Shown here: positions 1 to 8,719 of the stretch, in pieces
Numbering within the stretch: position 1 is the stretch's first letter
Layout of the letters: each line of letters opens with the position of its first letter
Source of the DNA: Sphingomonas sp. Leaf21
Lineage (GTDB): Bacteria > Pseudomonadota > Alphaproteobacteria > Sphingomonadales > Sphingomonadaceae
DNA: 64,000 nucleotides
Reading direction: 5' to 3'
NCBI RefSeq assembly: GCF_916858675.1
Contig: NZ_CAKASM010000002.1
Location: 124,001-188,000, forward strand
Position numbers and translations under genes: made by a program
The notes under the pieces: generated by a model
What the model saw: only the letters and a program-made list of their open reading frames with translations
The model's database searches: none
Told to the model about the DNA's origin: nothing

Positions 1-1
1 A

Positions 2-457
2 CATGCGCTGCTCCGCGCGGCGCGGACCGGCAAGTTCGGTTTCGAGGAGCTGAAGGCGACCGCGCTGTCGGTGCTCGACCAGATCGCTCGCATGGCGCTG
101 CGCGACCTGCTCGGCCTGGCGCGCGGCGGCGGGCGGGGCGGGGAGGATGGCGACCGGGGCAGCGGCTGCTTCGGGAACGATGTGTTGAGCGGGCTGCTGT
201 CGGGCCTGCCCGGCCGCGCGACCGGCGGGCCGGTGGCGCCCGACCGACCCTATCTGGTCGGCGAACGCGGTCCCGAGCTGTTCGTGCCGACCAGCAGCGG
301 GCGGGTCGAGACGCTAGGCCCCGACGGCGGCGGTGGTTCGCGCGAGGTACGCGTGGCGATCACGATCAACGCCGGGGCAGGGCAGGCGGGCGACGTCCTG
401 CAACGCTCCAGCCGCCAGGTCGCGCGGGCGGTGCGGGCGGCGCTGGCGGAGGATTGA
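2..457 (+). CDS. GTA/phage tail tape measure protein, C-terminal part (5' end outside window)
   Basis: The gene enters from the left edge, so its start and most of its length are missing. Tape measure proteins set tail length and fill the tail lumen of siphovirus-like tails and gene transfer agents. The visible 151 residues contain a Gly/Arg-rich segment and then the block RPYLVGERGPELFVP, which is the familiar C-terminal signature of this family, followed by a short Ala-rich helical end. The gene is followed by DUF2460, DUF2163, NlpC/P60 and gp15-like genes, the same order as gp11 to gp15 of the Rhodobacter capsulatus GTA, which supports the call. Whether this is a domesticated GTA or a prophage remnant cannot be told, because the head genes lie outside the window. 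Confidence 0.75.
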   Translation, partial: HALLRAARTGKFGFEELKATALSVLDQIARMALRDLLGLARGGGRGGEDGDRGSGCFGNDVLSGLLSGLPGRATGGPVAPDRPYLVGERGPELFVPTSSGRVETLGPDGGGGSREVRVAITINAGAGQAGDVLQRSSRQVARAVRAALAED

Positions 458-524
458 GGGCGGGGGACCGCCGCGAAGCGGTGGTGGAGGGGCTTCCCCG
501 GCACAGGTTCAGGAGACTAACCAG

Positions 525-2799
525 ATGCAATGGTGTCTGCACGACCAGCGGGACGCGCAGCGGAGCGATACGCTTTCGCGGTTCGACCCGCGCTACTGGA
601 CGGTCGATTTCCCGCGCCCGATGATGGCGGCGGTGGTCGCCACCGCGCCCGACGCGCTGCGGGTCGACACGGTGTTCTACCGCGCCGACGATCTGGCCGG
701 ACTGATCTGGGAATCGGCGGATCGGCACGATCATCCGCTGCTCCGCTACGACACGGCGCGCGACTATCGCGATTGCCGGTTGCGGTTCCGCTGGCGCTCG
801 GGGGGAATCAAGCCGCTCGACGCCGTCTACGGCCCTACCCTGACCATTGAGGGGCGCGATGCCGGGGGGCGGGCGCGCGCCTGGTATGTGCGACTGTGGA
901 ACTATGCCAGCGGTTCGGCCGAGGATGCCGAGATCGTGATCGACTTCGCCGACCTGGCGGGCGGGTTCCGCTTGCCCGAGGATCGCGACCCGGTCTGGGC
1001 GGGGGGATGTGGACCGCATGTTCGTCTCGCTGGTGGCGCGCGATTACGATGCGGGCGCCACGATGCTCGACCAGCCGCAGGAGGCGTGGGTCGAAATGAC
1101 CGGGATCGCCTGCGACGGGCCGGGCGCGGTGATCGGCGTCGGCGCGGCGGTGCTTCCCGAGCAGGGTTTCCGGATCGCGACCGGCTATGACGACAGCTAT
1201 CACCTGACGCCGCAGCGTTTGCTGCGCAACATCCTGCACCTCGGCTATCGCGGCGGGATCGTCCACTATGTCGGGATGAGCCATTATTTCAGGCTCGAGC
1301 GGAATGGCGACGGGCTCTACGCCAGCCTGCGCGGCGGCACGCTCAACACCGCCTGCGCCGCCTGGCATGGCGGGTTCTCGCGCGAGGCGCGGGCGCTGGG
1401 CTATGAGCTGATCTGGTCGCTGTCCTACGAGCTGTTCGACGCGCATTGCTGGGGCGACTGGAAGCAGCGGGCGGCGGATGGCGGGCCGGCACTCACCGGC
1501 TGGTCGCCACCCTCGACGCTGCTAAGCCCGGCGCATTCGGGAGCGATGGCCTATCTCCAGTCGGTCGCGCGAGCATTCCTGGCGATCGGGCAGGCGGCGG
1601 GGCTGGCGCCGCGCTTCCAGATCGGCGAGCCCTGGTGGTGGGTGCGGCCATCGGACGGTGCCCCGTGCCTGTACGATGCGGCGGCGGTCGCGGCCTTCGC
1701 CCCGGTGCCGATCGCGACGATGAGCGGCGCGAAGACGCAAGGACAGCGCGACACGCTCGACCGGGCGGGGGCGTGTCTGGCCGCGTCGACGGCGGCGCTG
1801 TGCGCGGCGGCCAAGGCGGCCGCACCGGGCTGCGTCACCCATCTGCTCACCTATCTGCCAACGGTGCTCGACCCGCAGGCGCCCGAGGCGGCGCGCGCGA
1901 ACATGCCGGTCGGCTGGGCGAGCCCGGCCTTCGATATGCTCCAGCTCGAGGATTATGACTGGGTCACCGCGGGCGATACCGCGTCGACGCGAAAGGCCGT
2001 GGCGCTGGCCGAGGCACGGCTGGGCTATCCGCCGGAGCGGCAGCATTATCTTTCGGGCTTCGTGCTGCGCGCCGATCAGCGCGCGCAATGGGGATGGATC
2101 ACCGACGCGGCGGAAACCGCGCGGTCGCGCGGTGTCGCGGCGACCTATGTCTGGGCGATGCCGCAGGCGATGCGCGACGGCTTCGTCTGTTGGGAGGGGG
2201 GCGAGGACGACATGCAGGCTTTCGACGATGTGCTGTTCCCACTGGCGCTGGGGCGCGAGGCGGAGGTGACGCCGGGCTTCTCCACCGCGATCCTGACCAG
2301 CGCGGGCGGACGCGAGGCGCGCAATGCCGCCTGGGCGGAGGCGCGGACCACCTATGACGTCGGGCCGGGTATCCGTTCGGCGGCGGATATCGCCGCGCTG
2401 CTGGCCTTCTATCGTGCGCGGATGGGTCCGGCGCGCGGATTTCGCCTGCGCGATCCGTTCGACAGCATGGGCACCGACGAGGCCTTGGGAACCGGCGACG
2501 GCACGTCCCGCCGCTTCGCGCTGGTCCGCCATTACGGCGCGCAGTCGCGCCGGATCACCCGGCCCGTGTCCGGCAGCGTCTCGGTCCGCGTCGGCGGCAC
2601 CGGCGTGACCGCGTTCGTGGTGGAGGCGGGCGGCTGGCTGGTGTTCGACACCGCCCCGGCCACGGGCGCGACGATCACCGCGAGCTTCAGCTTCGACGTG
2701 CCCGTGCGCTTTGCCGAGGACAGGCTGAGCGCGGCGCTGGCGGGGTTCCAGGCGGGCGCGGCCCCCTCGGTCCCGCTGGTCGAGGTGCGCGAGGCATGA
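525..2799 (+). CDS. Tail protein: N-terminal domain + TIM-barrel-like domain + C-terminal DUF2460 (GTA gp12-like), frameshifted
   Basis: The reading frame opens at ATG 525 behind AGGAG at 511-515 and is intact to about 1004. The protein then continues in the next frame to 2799. Dropping one base from the run of six G at 1001-1006 joins both parts into 757 residues, with the junction reading VWAGDVDRMF. Residues 1-155 form an N-terminal domain. Roughly 160-555 look like a glycosidase-type TIM barrel, with segments such as IGEPWWWV and LQLEDYDWV. The last 200 residues are the DUF2460 distal tail protein homologous to GTA gp12. The gene overlaps the DUF2163 gene by four bases. The barrel assignment rests on motif character and is inference; a non-contractile tail sheath type protein with the same domain order is another possible name. 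If the frameshift is real the product is broken, unless ribosomal slippage on the G run rescues it. Confidence 0.7.
1001..1006 (+). other. Homopolymer G6 frameshift site in the DUF2460 tail gene
   Basis: Six consecutive G bases sit where the coding frame changes. Before the run the frame starting at 525 encodes plausible protein. After it, that frame gives an atypical Arg/Gly-rich translation, while the frame beginning at 1009 encodes the rest of the tail protein. Five G would restore a continuous gene. A sequencing or assembly error, an inactivating mutation, or programmed slippage all fit what is seen. Confidence 0.75.
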
Positions 2800-3602
2800 G
2801 CGCCGACACGCTGACCGCGCGCGTTCTCTGTTGGCGGCTGGACCGCCGCGACGGGGTAACGATCGGGCTGACCGGGCATGACCGTGATCTATGGATCGAC
2901 GGCCTCCGCTATCGCGCCGCGCCGGGCCTGACGCCGAGTGCGATCCTGCGCGGCGACGGGCTGGAGGCGGAGCTGATGGAAGCCTCGGGCGCGCTGACCA
3001 GCGCGGCGATCGCCGAGGCGGATCTGCTCGCGGGGCGCTGGGACGGCGCGCGGGTGACGGCGATCGCGGTCGACTGGAGCGGCGAGGCGGCGCCGGTGCC
3101 GCTCGGTGTCGGGGAAATCGGCGGCGTGGAGCTGGGCGAGGGGGGCTTTACCGCGGAACTGCGCGGCATCGCGACCGCGCTCGATCGACCCGTCGCGGAG
3201 GAAACCTCGCCAGATTGCCGCGCGTCGCTGGGCGATCGGCGCTGTCGGGTCGCGATGGCGGGGCGGCGGCCCATGTGCCGCGTCACCGCCTGGGACGGTG
3301 GGCGCGAACTGACGCTGGATGCGACCGAGCCGGTCGACAATGCCTATGGCCAGGGGCGGCTGATCTGGTTCGGCGGTGCCAATGCCGGGCTGGAGGCGAT
3401 CATCGTCCGGTCGGAGGGAAATCGCGTGTCGCTGTCGGTCGCCCCGGCCTTCGCGGTCGAGGGGACGGTGCTCGTCGAGCTGGTCGAGGGTTGCGACAAG
3501 CGGCTCGACACCTGTCTGTCGCGGTTCGGCAACGTCGCCAATTTTCGCGGCGAACCGTTCCTGCCCGGCATCGACCTGCTCACGCGGTATCCCGGCGCAT
3601 GA
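2796..3602 (+). CDS. GTA hub protein, DUF2163 family (gp13-like)
   Basis: A 268-residue DUF2163 protein, the central hub of the GTA tail tip that connects the distal tail ring to the tip protein. Family features are the early stretch LTGHDRDLWIDG and the C-terminal stretch with GCDKRLDTC followed by NFRGEPFLPG. Four cysteines, 141, 150, 233 and 240, are placed as two pairs. To my recollection the R. capsulatus hub protein carries an iron-sulfur cluster, so these are candidate ligands (inference). The start overlaps the upstream stop as ATGA, and the gene overlaps the next one the same way, indicating translational coupling through the tail operon. Length is normal for the family. Confidence 0.85.
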   Translation: MSADTLTARVLCWRLDRRDGVTIGLTGHDRDLWIDGLRYRAAPGLTPSAILRGDGLEAELMEASGALTSAAIAEADLLAGRWDGARVTAIAVDWSGEAAPVPLGVGEIGGVELGEGGFTAELRGIATALDRPVAEETSPDCRASLGDRRCRVAMAGRRPMCRVTAWDGGRELTLDATEPVDNAYGQGRLIWFGGANAGLEAIIVRSEGNRVSLSVAPAFAVEGTVLVELVEGCDKRLDTCLSRFGNVANFRGEPFLPGIDLLTRYPGA

Positions 3603-3967
3603 GCCGGGTGGCGGCGGCGGCGCGCGCGCTGGTCGGCGTGCGGTTCCGGCTACACGGTCGCGACGTGCGGCATGGCCTGGATTGCGTCGGGTTGGTCGCT
3701 GCGGCGACCGGGCGGACGGCACCCACCGGCTATGGCGGGCGAAGCGGTGACGATGCGCGGGTGGCGGCGATGCTCGATGCGGTCTTCGTGCGCGGCGGCG
3801 ACGAACCCGGCGCGGTGCTGCTGTGCCGTGCGGGGCCGGGACAGCTCCATCTGGCGATCCGGGTCGAGGACGGGATCGTCCATGCCGATGCGGGGCTGCG
3901 CCGCGTCGCCTGGCGGCCGGGTGCGCCGCCCTGGCCGGTCTTGGGATTCTGGAAGGGGGAGGGGTGA
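3599..3967 (+). CDS. GTA tail peptidase, NlpC/P60 family (gp14-like)
   Basis: A 122-residue NlpC/P60-type cell wall peptidase. In GTAs and phages this small enzyme rides at the tail tip and cuts peptidoglycan during DNA entry. The nucleophile is Cys29 in GLDCVGL; His84 in GQLHLAI or His95 in GIVHAD can supply the histidine. The start codon overlaps the DUF2163 stop (ATGA at 3599-3602), and the stop shares one base with the start of the next gene, so the tip genes are translated as a block. Nothing looks truncated. Confidence 0.85.
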   Translation: MSRVAAAARALVGVRFRLHGRDVRHGLDCVGLVAAATGRTAPTGYGGRSGDDARVAAMLDAVFVRGGDEPGAVLLCRAGPGQLHLAIRVEDGIVHADAGLRRVAWRPGAPPWPVLGFWKGEG

Positions 3968-6093
3968 TGGCGACCTTGGTCTTGGGCGTGGTGGGGCGGG
4001 CGCTGCTGGGCCCGGTGGGCGGCGCGATCGGCGCGCTCGTCGGCAATCGCGTCGATCACGCCGTGCTGGGTTCGCCCCGGCGGCAGGGCCCGCGCCTGAC
4101 CGAGCTGTCGGTCCAGGGTTCTGCTTATGGCACGCAGATGCCCGCCATCTTCGGCACGATGCGAGTGGCGGGACCGGTCATCTGGGCGACGGACCTGGTC
4201 GAGACGCGGGGCGTGAGCGGCGGCGGCAAGCGACGGCCGAGCGTCGAGAGCTACAGCTATTCGGCGAATTTCGCCGTCGCCCTGTCGGGCCGGACGATCC
4301 GGCGGGTGGGGCGCATCTGGGCCGATGGACGATTGCTGCGCGGCAGTGCTGGCGATTTCAAGGTGGCGACCGCCTTCCGCCTCCACCCCGGCACCGAGGC
4401 GCAGGCGGTCGATCCGCTGATCGCGTCGGTCGAGGGGGAGCGGGCCCCGGCGTTCCGGGGGCTCGCCTATGCCGTGTTCGAGGGGCTGGCGCTCGCCGAG
4501 TTCGGCAACCGCATCCCGCAACTCACCTTCGAGGTGGAGGCGGATGCGACCGACATGGACAGCGGCGCGATCGCGCAGGCCGTGTCGCCTGTGGTCCGCG
4601 CGGGGAGCCAGGGCACGACCGTCGCGGGCTTCGCGGCCAGTGGCGGCAGCGTGCGGGCGGTGCTGGCGATGCTTGCCGACATGAGCGGGGGGCAATGGAT
4701 CGCGGACGGCGCCGGGATACGGATGATCGTGCCGGGTTACGCCACATCCGCAACGTCGATCGTCGACGAGGGCATGGCGGCGCGCGGTGCGGGCCAGCGG
4801 GGGCGTCGCGCGGTGACGGCGGACGCGGTCCTGCCCGCCAGCGTGACCGTCGCGCATTACGATCCCGCGCGCGACTACCAGATCGGAACCCAGCGGGCGC
4901 GCCGCGTGGGCGGGGTGCGGGACGAGCGCCTGGACCTCGCCGCCGCGCTCGACGCCGCGACGGCGCGGACGCTGGCCGAGGACCGGCTGACCCGTCGCCT
5001 CGCCGAACGGGTGCGGCGCACCGTCACGCTTGGGCCCGAGGCGCTGGCCATCGGTCCGGGTGACGTGATCGGCATCGCGGGCGAGACGGGACGCTGGCGC
5101 GTGGTCGAGGCCGCGTGGGAAGCGATGGCGGTTCGGCTGAGCTGCGTACCGGTCAGCGGGGCCGCACCGGTGCTCGGCGCCTCGTCGGGCCGGATCGCGC
5201 GCGCGGCGGACCGGACGGTCGGCGCGACGCGCCTGATCGCGTTCGAGGCGCCGCCGCTCTCCGACGAGCTGCTGTCCGCCCCGCGCCTGACGATCATCGC
5301 GGCGGGCGGACCGGGGTGGCGCCAGGCGAACCTCGCCTATAGCCTCGACGACGGCGCGAGCTGGATCGCGATCGGCACCACCGCGCTGCCCGGCGTGATC
5401 GGCAGCGTGACGGCGGTGACGCCGGGCGGTGGCACCGCGCTGGTCGATCGCCGGGGGTCGCTGGTGGTGAGCGTCGACGACGACCTGGCCGATGCCGACG
5501 CGGCGGCGATCGATGCGGGCGCCAATCTCGCCTGGGTCGGTGGCGAACTGCTGCAATTCGCGCGCGCCGAGCCGCTTGGCGACCGGCACTGGCGGTTGAG
5601 CGCGCTGCGCCGGGGCTTGCGCGGAACCGAGGCGATGGTCGGCCAGGCGGTTGCCGGAACGCCCTTTGCGCTGGTCACGGCGGAAACGGTGCGGACGCTC
5701 GACCTGCCGATCACCGCGCTCGGCGCGCGGGTGACGTTCCTCGCGCACGGCGTCGCCGATGGCAGCGAGGGGGTGGCGACGGCGGCGACGGTCACCGGCT
5801 GCTCGGTCCTGCCACCCGCACCCATCGGCCTTTGGAGCCGACATCAGTCGGGCGGCGAGGTCGCGATCGGCTGGACCCGGCGGAGCCGCATCGGCTGGCG
5901 CTGGCTCGACCGGGTCGACGCACCGCTGGGCGAGGAGGGCGAACGCTACCGCGTGACGGTGGGTGGACGAGAGGCGATCGTCACCGAACCGCGCTGGTCC
6001 GGCCCCGCGCAGGCGGGGGAGCGGGTCACGATACGCCAATTGGGGACCTGGGGCGCATCGCCGCCGCTGGTCGGATCTATCGGGGAGGGATGA
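3967..6093 (+). CDS. GTA tail tip/host-interaction protein, gp15-like, short form
   Basis: A 708-residue protein related to the large GTA tip protein gp15. The N-terminus is a Gly/Ala-rich segment ending GNRVDHAVLG, then comes the family block PRLTELSVQGSAYGTQMPAI with FGTMRVAGPVIWAT. The middle holds a phage tail tip module (about 250-450) and the C-terminal third contains FARAEPLGDRHW and LSALRRGLRGTE, characteristic of this family. The R. capsulatus protein is about 1,300 residues and carries its own TIM-barrel-like domain; here the length leaves no room for one, while a barrel-like domain appears in the DUF2460 protein upstream. The start overlaps the peptidase stop by one base. It is likely the part that touches the recipient cell. 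Confidence 0.8.
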   Translation: MATLVLGVVGRALLGPVGGAIGALVGNRVDHAVLGSPRRQGPRLTELSVQGSAYGTQMPAIFGTMRVAGPVIWATDLVETRGVSGGGKRRPSVESYSYSANFAVALSGRTIRRVGRIWADGRLLRGSAGDFKVATAFRLHPGTEAQAVDPLIASVEGERAPAFRGLAYAVFEGLALAEFGNRIPQLTFEVEADATDMDSGAIAQAVSPVVRAGSQGTTVAGFAASGGSVRAVLAMLADMSGGQWIADGAGIRMIVPGYATSATSIVDEGMAARGAGQRGRRAVTADAVLPASVTVAHYDPARDYQIGTQRARRVGGVRDERLDLAAALDAATARTLAEDRLTRRLAERVRRTVTLGPEALAIGPGDVIGIAGETGRWRVVEAAWEAMAVRLSCVPVSGAAPVLGASSGRIARAADRTVGATRLIAFEAPPLSDELLSAPRLTIIAAGGPGWRQANLAYSLDDGASWIAIGTTALPGVIGSVTAVTPGGGTALVDRRGSLVVSVDDDLADADAAAIDAGANLAWVGGELLQFARAEPLGDRHWRLSALRRGLRGTEAMVGQAVAGTPFALVTAETVRTLDLPITALGARVTFLAHGVADGSEGVATAATVTGCSVLPPAPIGLWSRHQSGGEVAIGWTRRSRIGWRWLDRVDAPLGEEGERYRVTVGGREAIVTEPRWSGPAQAGERVTIRQLGTWGASPPLVGSIGEG

Positions 6094-6094
6094 G

Positions 6095-6598
6095 ATGACC
6101 GCAGAGACACCGCGCTGGACGCTGCCGCTGCTGACCGCCGGACAGGCGCAGAAGGAGATGACGCATAACGAGGCGCTGACCTTGCTCGACCTGATCGTTC
6201 AGCCCTGTGTCGAGGCGGTGGGCCTCGACACCCCGCCCGCATCGCCGATGGTCGGACAGGCCTGGGTGATCGGCGACCAGCCCTTCGGCGCCTGGCAGGG
6301 CCGGGCCGATATGCTCGCCGGCTGGACCGATGGCGGATGGCGGTTCCTGTCGCCGCGAGCGGGGTTGTCGGTCTGGAACGGGGCGGAGCAATGCCGGTCC
6401 GAATGGGACGGGACGGCATGGCGGACGGGGCGGGTGGCGGCCCGTGAGGTAACCGTCGGTGGAAAAAAAGTTTTGGGCGCGCAACAATCCCCCATCTTAG
6501 TTCCGACTGGTGGCCAAGTCGTTGATATCGAGGCGCGTTCTGCCCTTGAGGCGGTGATCGGGGCGCTCCGGAGCCATGGATTGGTCGCCTCCGGCTGA
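6095..6598 (+). CDS. DUF2793 tail-associated protein
   Basis: A 167-residue protein of the DUF2793 family, commonly found at the distal end of alphaproteobacterial GTA and prophage tail operons. The opening TPRWTLPLLTAGQAQKEMTH with the following HNEAL is the family hallmark, and the pattern GQAWVIG...WQGRADMLAGWTDGGWRF fits. It begins one base after the gp15-like stop with GGGAGGG at 6084-6090 as ribosome binding site. Base composition falls in the last 150 bases, which encode a tail resembling fibre attachment repeats (VGGKKVLGAQQSPI). The role is probably in tail fibre or host contact; there is no enzymatic motif. Confidence 0.75.
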   Translation: MTAETPRWTLPLLTAGQAQKEMTHNEALTLLDLIVQPCVEAVGLDTPPASPMVGQAWVIGDQPFGAWQGRADMLAGWTDGGWRFLSPRAGLSVWNGAEQCRSEWDGTAWRTGRVAAREVTVGGKKVLGAQQSPILVPTGGQVVDIEARSALEAVIGALRSHGLVASG

Positions 6599-6711
6599 CC
6601 GAAAATCTGTGCTTTTAATGCCACAGTGCCGGGCTTTTGTTCGCTTGCGTGGAAACCAACGCTCCGATAGTGGGTTTGCGCTGTCCGTAGTGACAACCAA
6701 GAAAGGGGACT

Positions 6712-7842
6712 ATGATGCGGAAGCTTGCCATTGTTCTGGCACTCGCCTCCACCGCTCTGGCTTCGCCTGCCCTCGCCCGCGACAAGTCGTGGTACGTCGG
6801 CATCGAAGGCGGCGGTATGATCGTCGAGGACATCAACTATGACGTCACCGGCACGCGCACGGGCGTTGCCACCGTCAACCATGACTATGGTTATGACGTT
6901 GACGGCGTGATGGGTTACGACTTCGGTGGTTTCCGTCTGGAAACCGAAGTCGGCTATCGCCGCGCGACGGTCGACGGCTTCAGCTCGACCACGCTGACCA
7001 ACACCGGCATCGGTGCTGGCACGGTTGCCGCTGGTAACTACGACTATGCCGGTGGTTCCACCTCGGCGCTCAGCTTCATGCTGAACGGCTTGCTGGACTT
7101 CGGTGCCGACGACGGCATCCAGGGCTTCGTCGGTGGCGGTGTCGGTGTGGCTCGCGTCAAGGCGAACTACAAGCTGAACAACCAGGCCGATTTCCTGAAC
7201 GACTCGGACACCGTGTTCGCGTGGCAGGCTCTGGCGGGCATCCGTGCGCCGCTGACCGACCACATCGACGCGACGCTGAAGTATCGCTTCTTCAACGCCG
7301 AGAACGTCAAGCTGGTCGACGTCGCGAACAACACGTTCGACGGCCGTTTCCGTTCGCACTCGATCCTGGGTGGCGTGGCGTACAACTTCGGCGAACCGGC
7401 TGCTCCGCCGCCGCCGCCGCCGCCTCCGCCCCCGCCGCCGCCGCCTCCTCCCCCGCCGCCGCCGCCCGCTCCCGAAGCGGTGACGTGCTCGCCGGGTCCG
7501 TTCATCGTGTTCTTCGAATGGGACAAGTCGGACGTCACGCCGGAAGCCGCGTCGATCCTCGACAACGCGATCACGCAGTATCAGAGCTGCGGCAATGCGC
7601 GCGTGATGGTTGCCGGTTACACCGACACCTCGGGTACGCCGAAGTACAACATGGGCCTCTCGCAGCGTCGTGCCGACGCGGTGAAGGCGTACATGACTTC
7701 GCGTTCGATCCCGGACGGCTCGATCGCAACGGAAGCGTTCGGCGAGCAGCGCGACAAGCTGCGCGTTCAGACCGCGGACGGTGTCCGCGAGGTCCAGAAC
7801 CGTCGCGTCGAGATCACCTACGGTCCGGGCGCTGGCCAGTAA
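6712..7842 (+). CDS. OmpA-family outer membrane protein with polyproline linker
   Basis: A 376-residue outer membrane protein. A signal peptide (about residues 1-23, ending ALA) precedes an eight-stranded OmpA-like barrel (about 25-225). A linker of 21 consecutive prolines follows, and then the OmpA peptidoglycan-binding domain (about 250-370) with ARVMVAGYTDTSG and NMGLSQRRADAV. The barrel sits in the outer membrane and the C-terminal domain anchors it to peptidoglycan. Codons such as GGT and CGT are more frequent than in neighbours, typical of a very highly expressed gene. Start ATG 6712 is preferred, with AAAGGGG at 6701-6707; ATG 6715 is a near alternative. The gene stands alone between the tail operon and a strong terminator. 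Confidence 0.9.
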   Translation: MMRKLAIVLALASTALASPALARDKSWYVGIEGGGMIVEDINYDVTGTRTGVATVNHDYGYDVDGVMGYDFGGFRLETEVGYRRATVDGFSSTTLTNTGIGAGTVAAGNYDYAGGSTSALSFMLNGLLDFGADDGIQGFVGGGVGVARVKANYKLNNQADFLNDSDTVFAWQALAGIRAPLTDHIDATLKYRFFNAENVKLVDVANNTFDGRFRSHSILGGVAYNFGEPAAPPPPPPPPPPPPPPPPPPPPPAPEAVTCSPGPFIVFFEWDKSDVTPEAASILDNAITQYQSCGNARVMVAGYTDTSGTPKYNMGLSQRRADAVKAYMTSRSIPDGSIATEAFGEQRDKLRVQTADGVREVQNRRVEITYGPGAGQ

Positions 7843-7874
7843 GCCACGCTCAGCCAAGGCTGATTACGAAAGAG

Positions 7875-7904
7875 GGAGGTCGGCGAAAGCCGGCCTCCTT
7901 TTTT
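7875..7904 (+). terminator. Rho-independent terminator of the OmpA-family gene
   Basis: GGAGGTCGGC at 7875-7884 pairs with GCCGGCCTCC at 7889-7898 around a GAAA loop, with a single G-T pair, and is followed by six T at 7899-7904. It lies 33 bases after the OmpA-family stop codon. It is the most classical terminator in the window. Confidence 0.9.
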
Positions 7905-8176
7905 ATTGGGCGGGTGACATCGTGACCGGGTGGCCGCGAACGACAAAAGCCGCCCTGATCCGGTAGGCCTCCAAAGTCGACATTCGCTTCGGCTTCGTTG
8001 AAATCTGACGAAATCCGTCAGGCTGAGCGCCCGGCTGCTTTCGCGACGGTCGTTGATCTTTCGCAACGAGGACCGGCTGCCCGCGATATTTGCGCCACGC
8101 CGACATCGCCTTTGCCGATTCACACTTTCTTCGTGGGTGGCCGTTATGGTCACTCGCTCGACGGGAAAGGATCGCC
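7905..8176. other. Intergenic region between OmpA-family and PilZ genes
   Basis: About 270 bases without a credible gene on either strand. It contains one small hairpin (CTGACG 8005-8010 with CGTCAG 8016-8021, loop AAATC) and must contain the promoter of the PilZ gene, but no clear -35/-10 pair can be named. Short open frames here have atypical composition and no ribosome binding sites. Confidence 0.5.
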
Positions 8177-8716
8177 ATGTTGCGGGCGGGGGCGGAATAC
8201 AGGAAGCGCGAACAACGCCGACAGGTGTTGATCCCCTGTCGTATGAAGTCGGCGCGTGGCTGGGGCGATGCCTGCATCCATAACATCTCGTCGCACGGGA
8301 TGATGGTGGCCAGCGACGACCCGCTGGCGGCCGGGGAATATGTCGATATCCGGCGCGGGCGTCAGGTCGTGATCGGCCGCGTCATCTGGCACAGGGACCG
8401 GTTTTCCGGAATCCGGACGCAGGACGTGATCAGCGCCGACGCGCTGGTCAGCGAACCACGGCTCGAGGGAAAGCCGCTATCCACCGCCGCGCGCGACGAT
8501 CGCCGCGATGTTCGGAACCGACTGGTCAGCGAAATCGACGCGGCCCGCCGGATGGAACGCAGCCGCTCGATTTCGAGCGCGCTGCAATTCGGAACGCTCT
8601 GCCTGTTCGGGCTGGCGGCCGCCGCGACGATCGCGGTGCAGGTCGGCCACATGCTGACCGCGCCCGGCTCCCGGATCCAGCAGGCCTTGTCGATCGAGGC
8701 CCACGCCACGCACTGA
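8177..8716 (+). CDS. PilZ-domain protein with C-terminal membrane anchor
   Basis: A 179-residue protein. PilZ domains bind cyclic di-GMP; the two binding motifs are present as R11-E-Q-R-R15 and N36-I-S38-S-H-G41. The domain covers about residues 10-95. A hydrophobic helix at 133-155 suggests a single membrane anchor near the C-terminus, so the PilZ domain would lie on the inner face of the membrane. The start ATG 8177 is supported by GGGAAAGGA at 8163-8170. The gene is monocistronic and ends three bases before the convergent ygfZ stop. The target process cannot be read from the sequence. Confidence 0.8.
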   Translation: MLRAGAEYRKREQRRQVLIPCRMKSARGWGDACIHNISSHGMMVASDDPLAAGEYVDIRRGRQVVIGRVIWHRDRFSGIRTQDVISADALVSEPRLEGKPLSTAARDDRRDVRNRLVSEIDAARRMERSRSISSALQFGTLCLFGLAAAATIAVQVGHMLTAPGSRIQQALSIEAHATH

Positions 8717-8719
8717 GCG

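Noticed and set aside
1..6598. Complete prophage with integrase and lysis genes.
   Set aside because: Only distal tail genes are visible; gene order matches GTA gp11-gp15, and no integrase, att site or lysis cassette follows.
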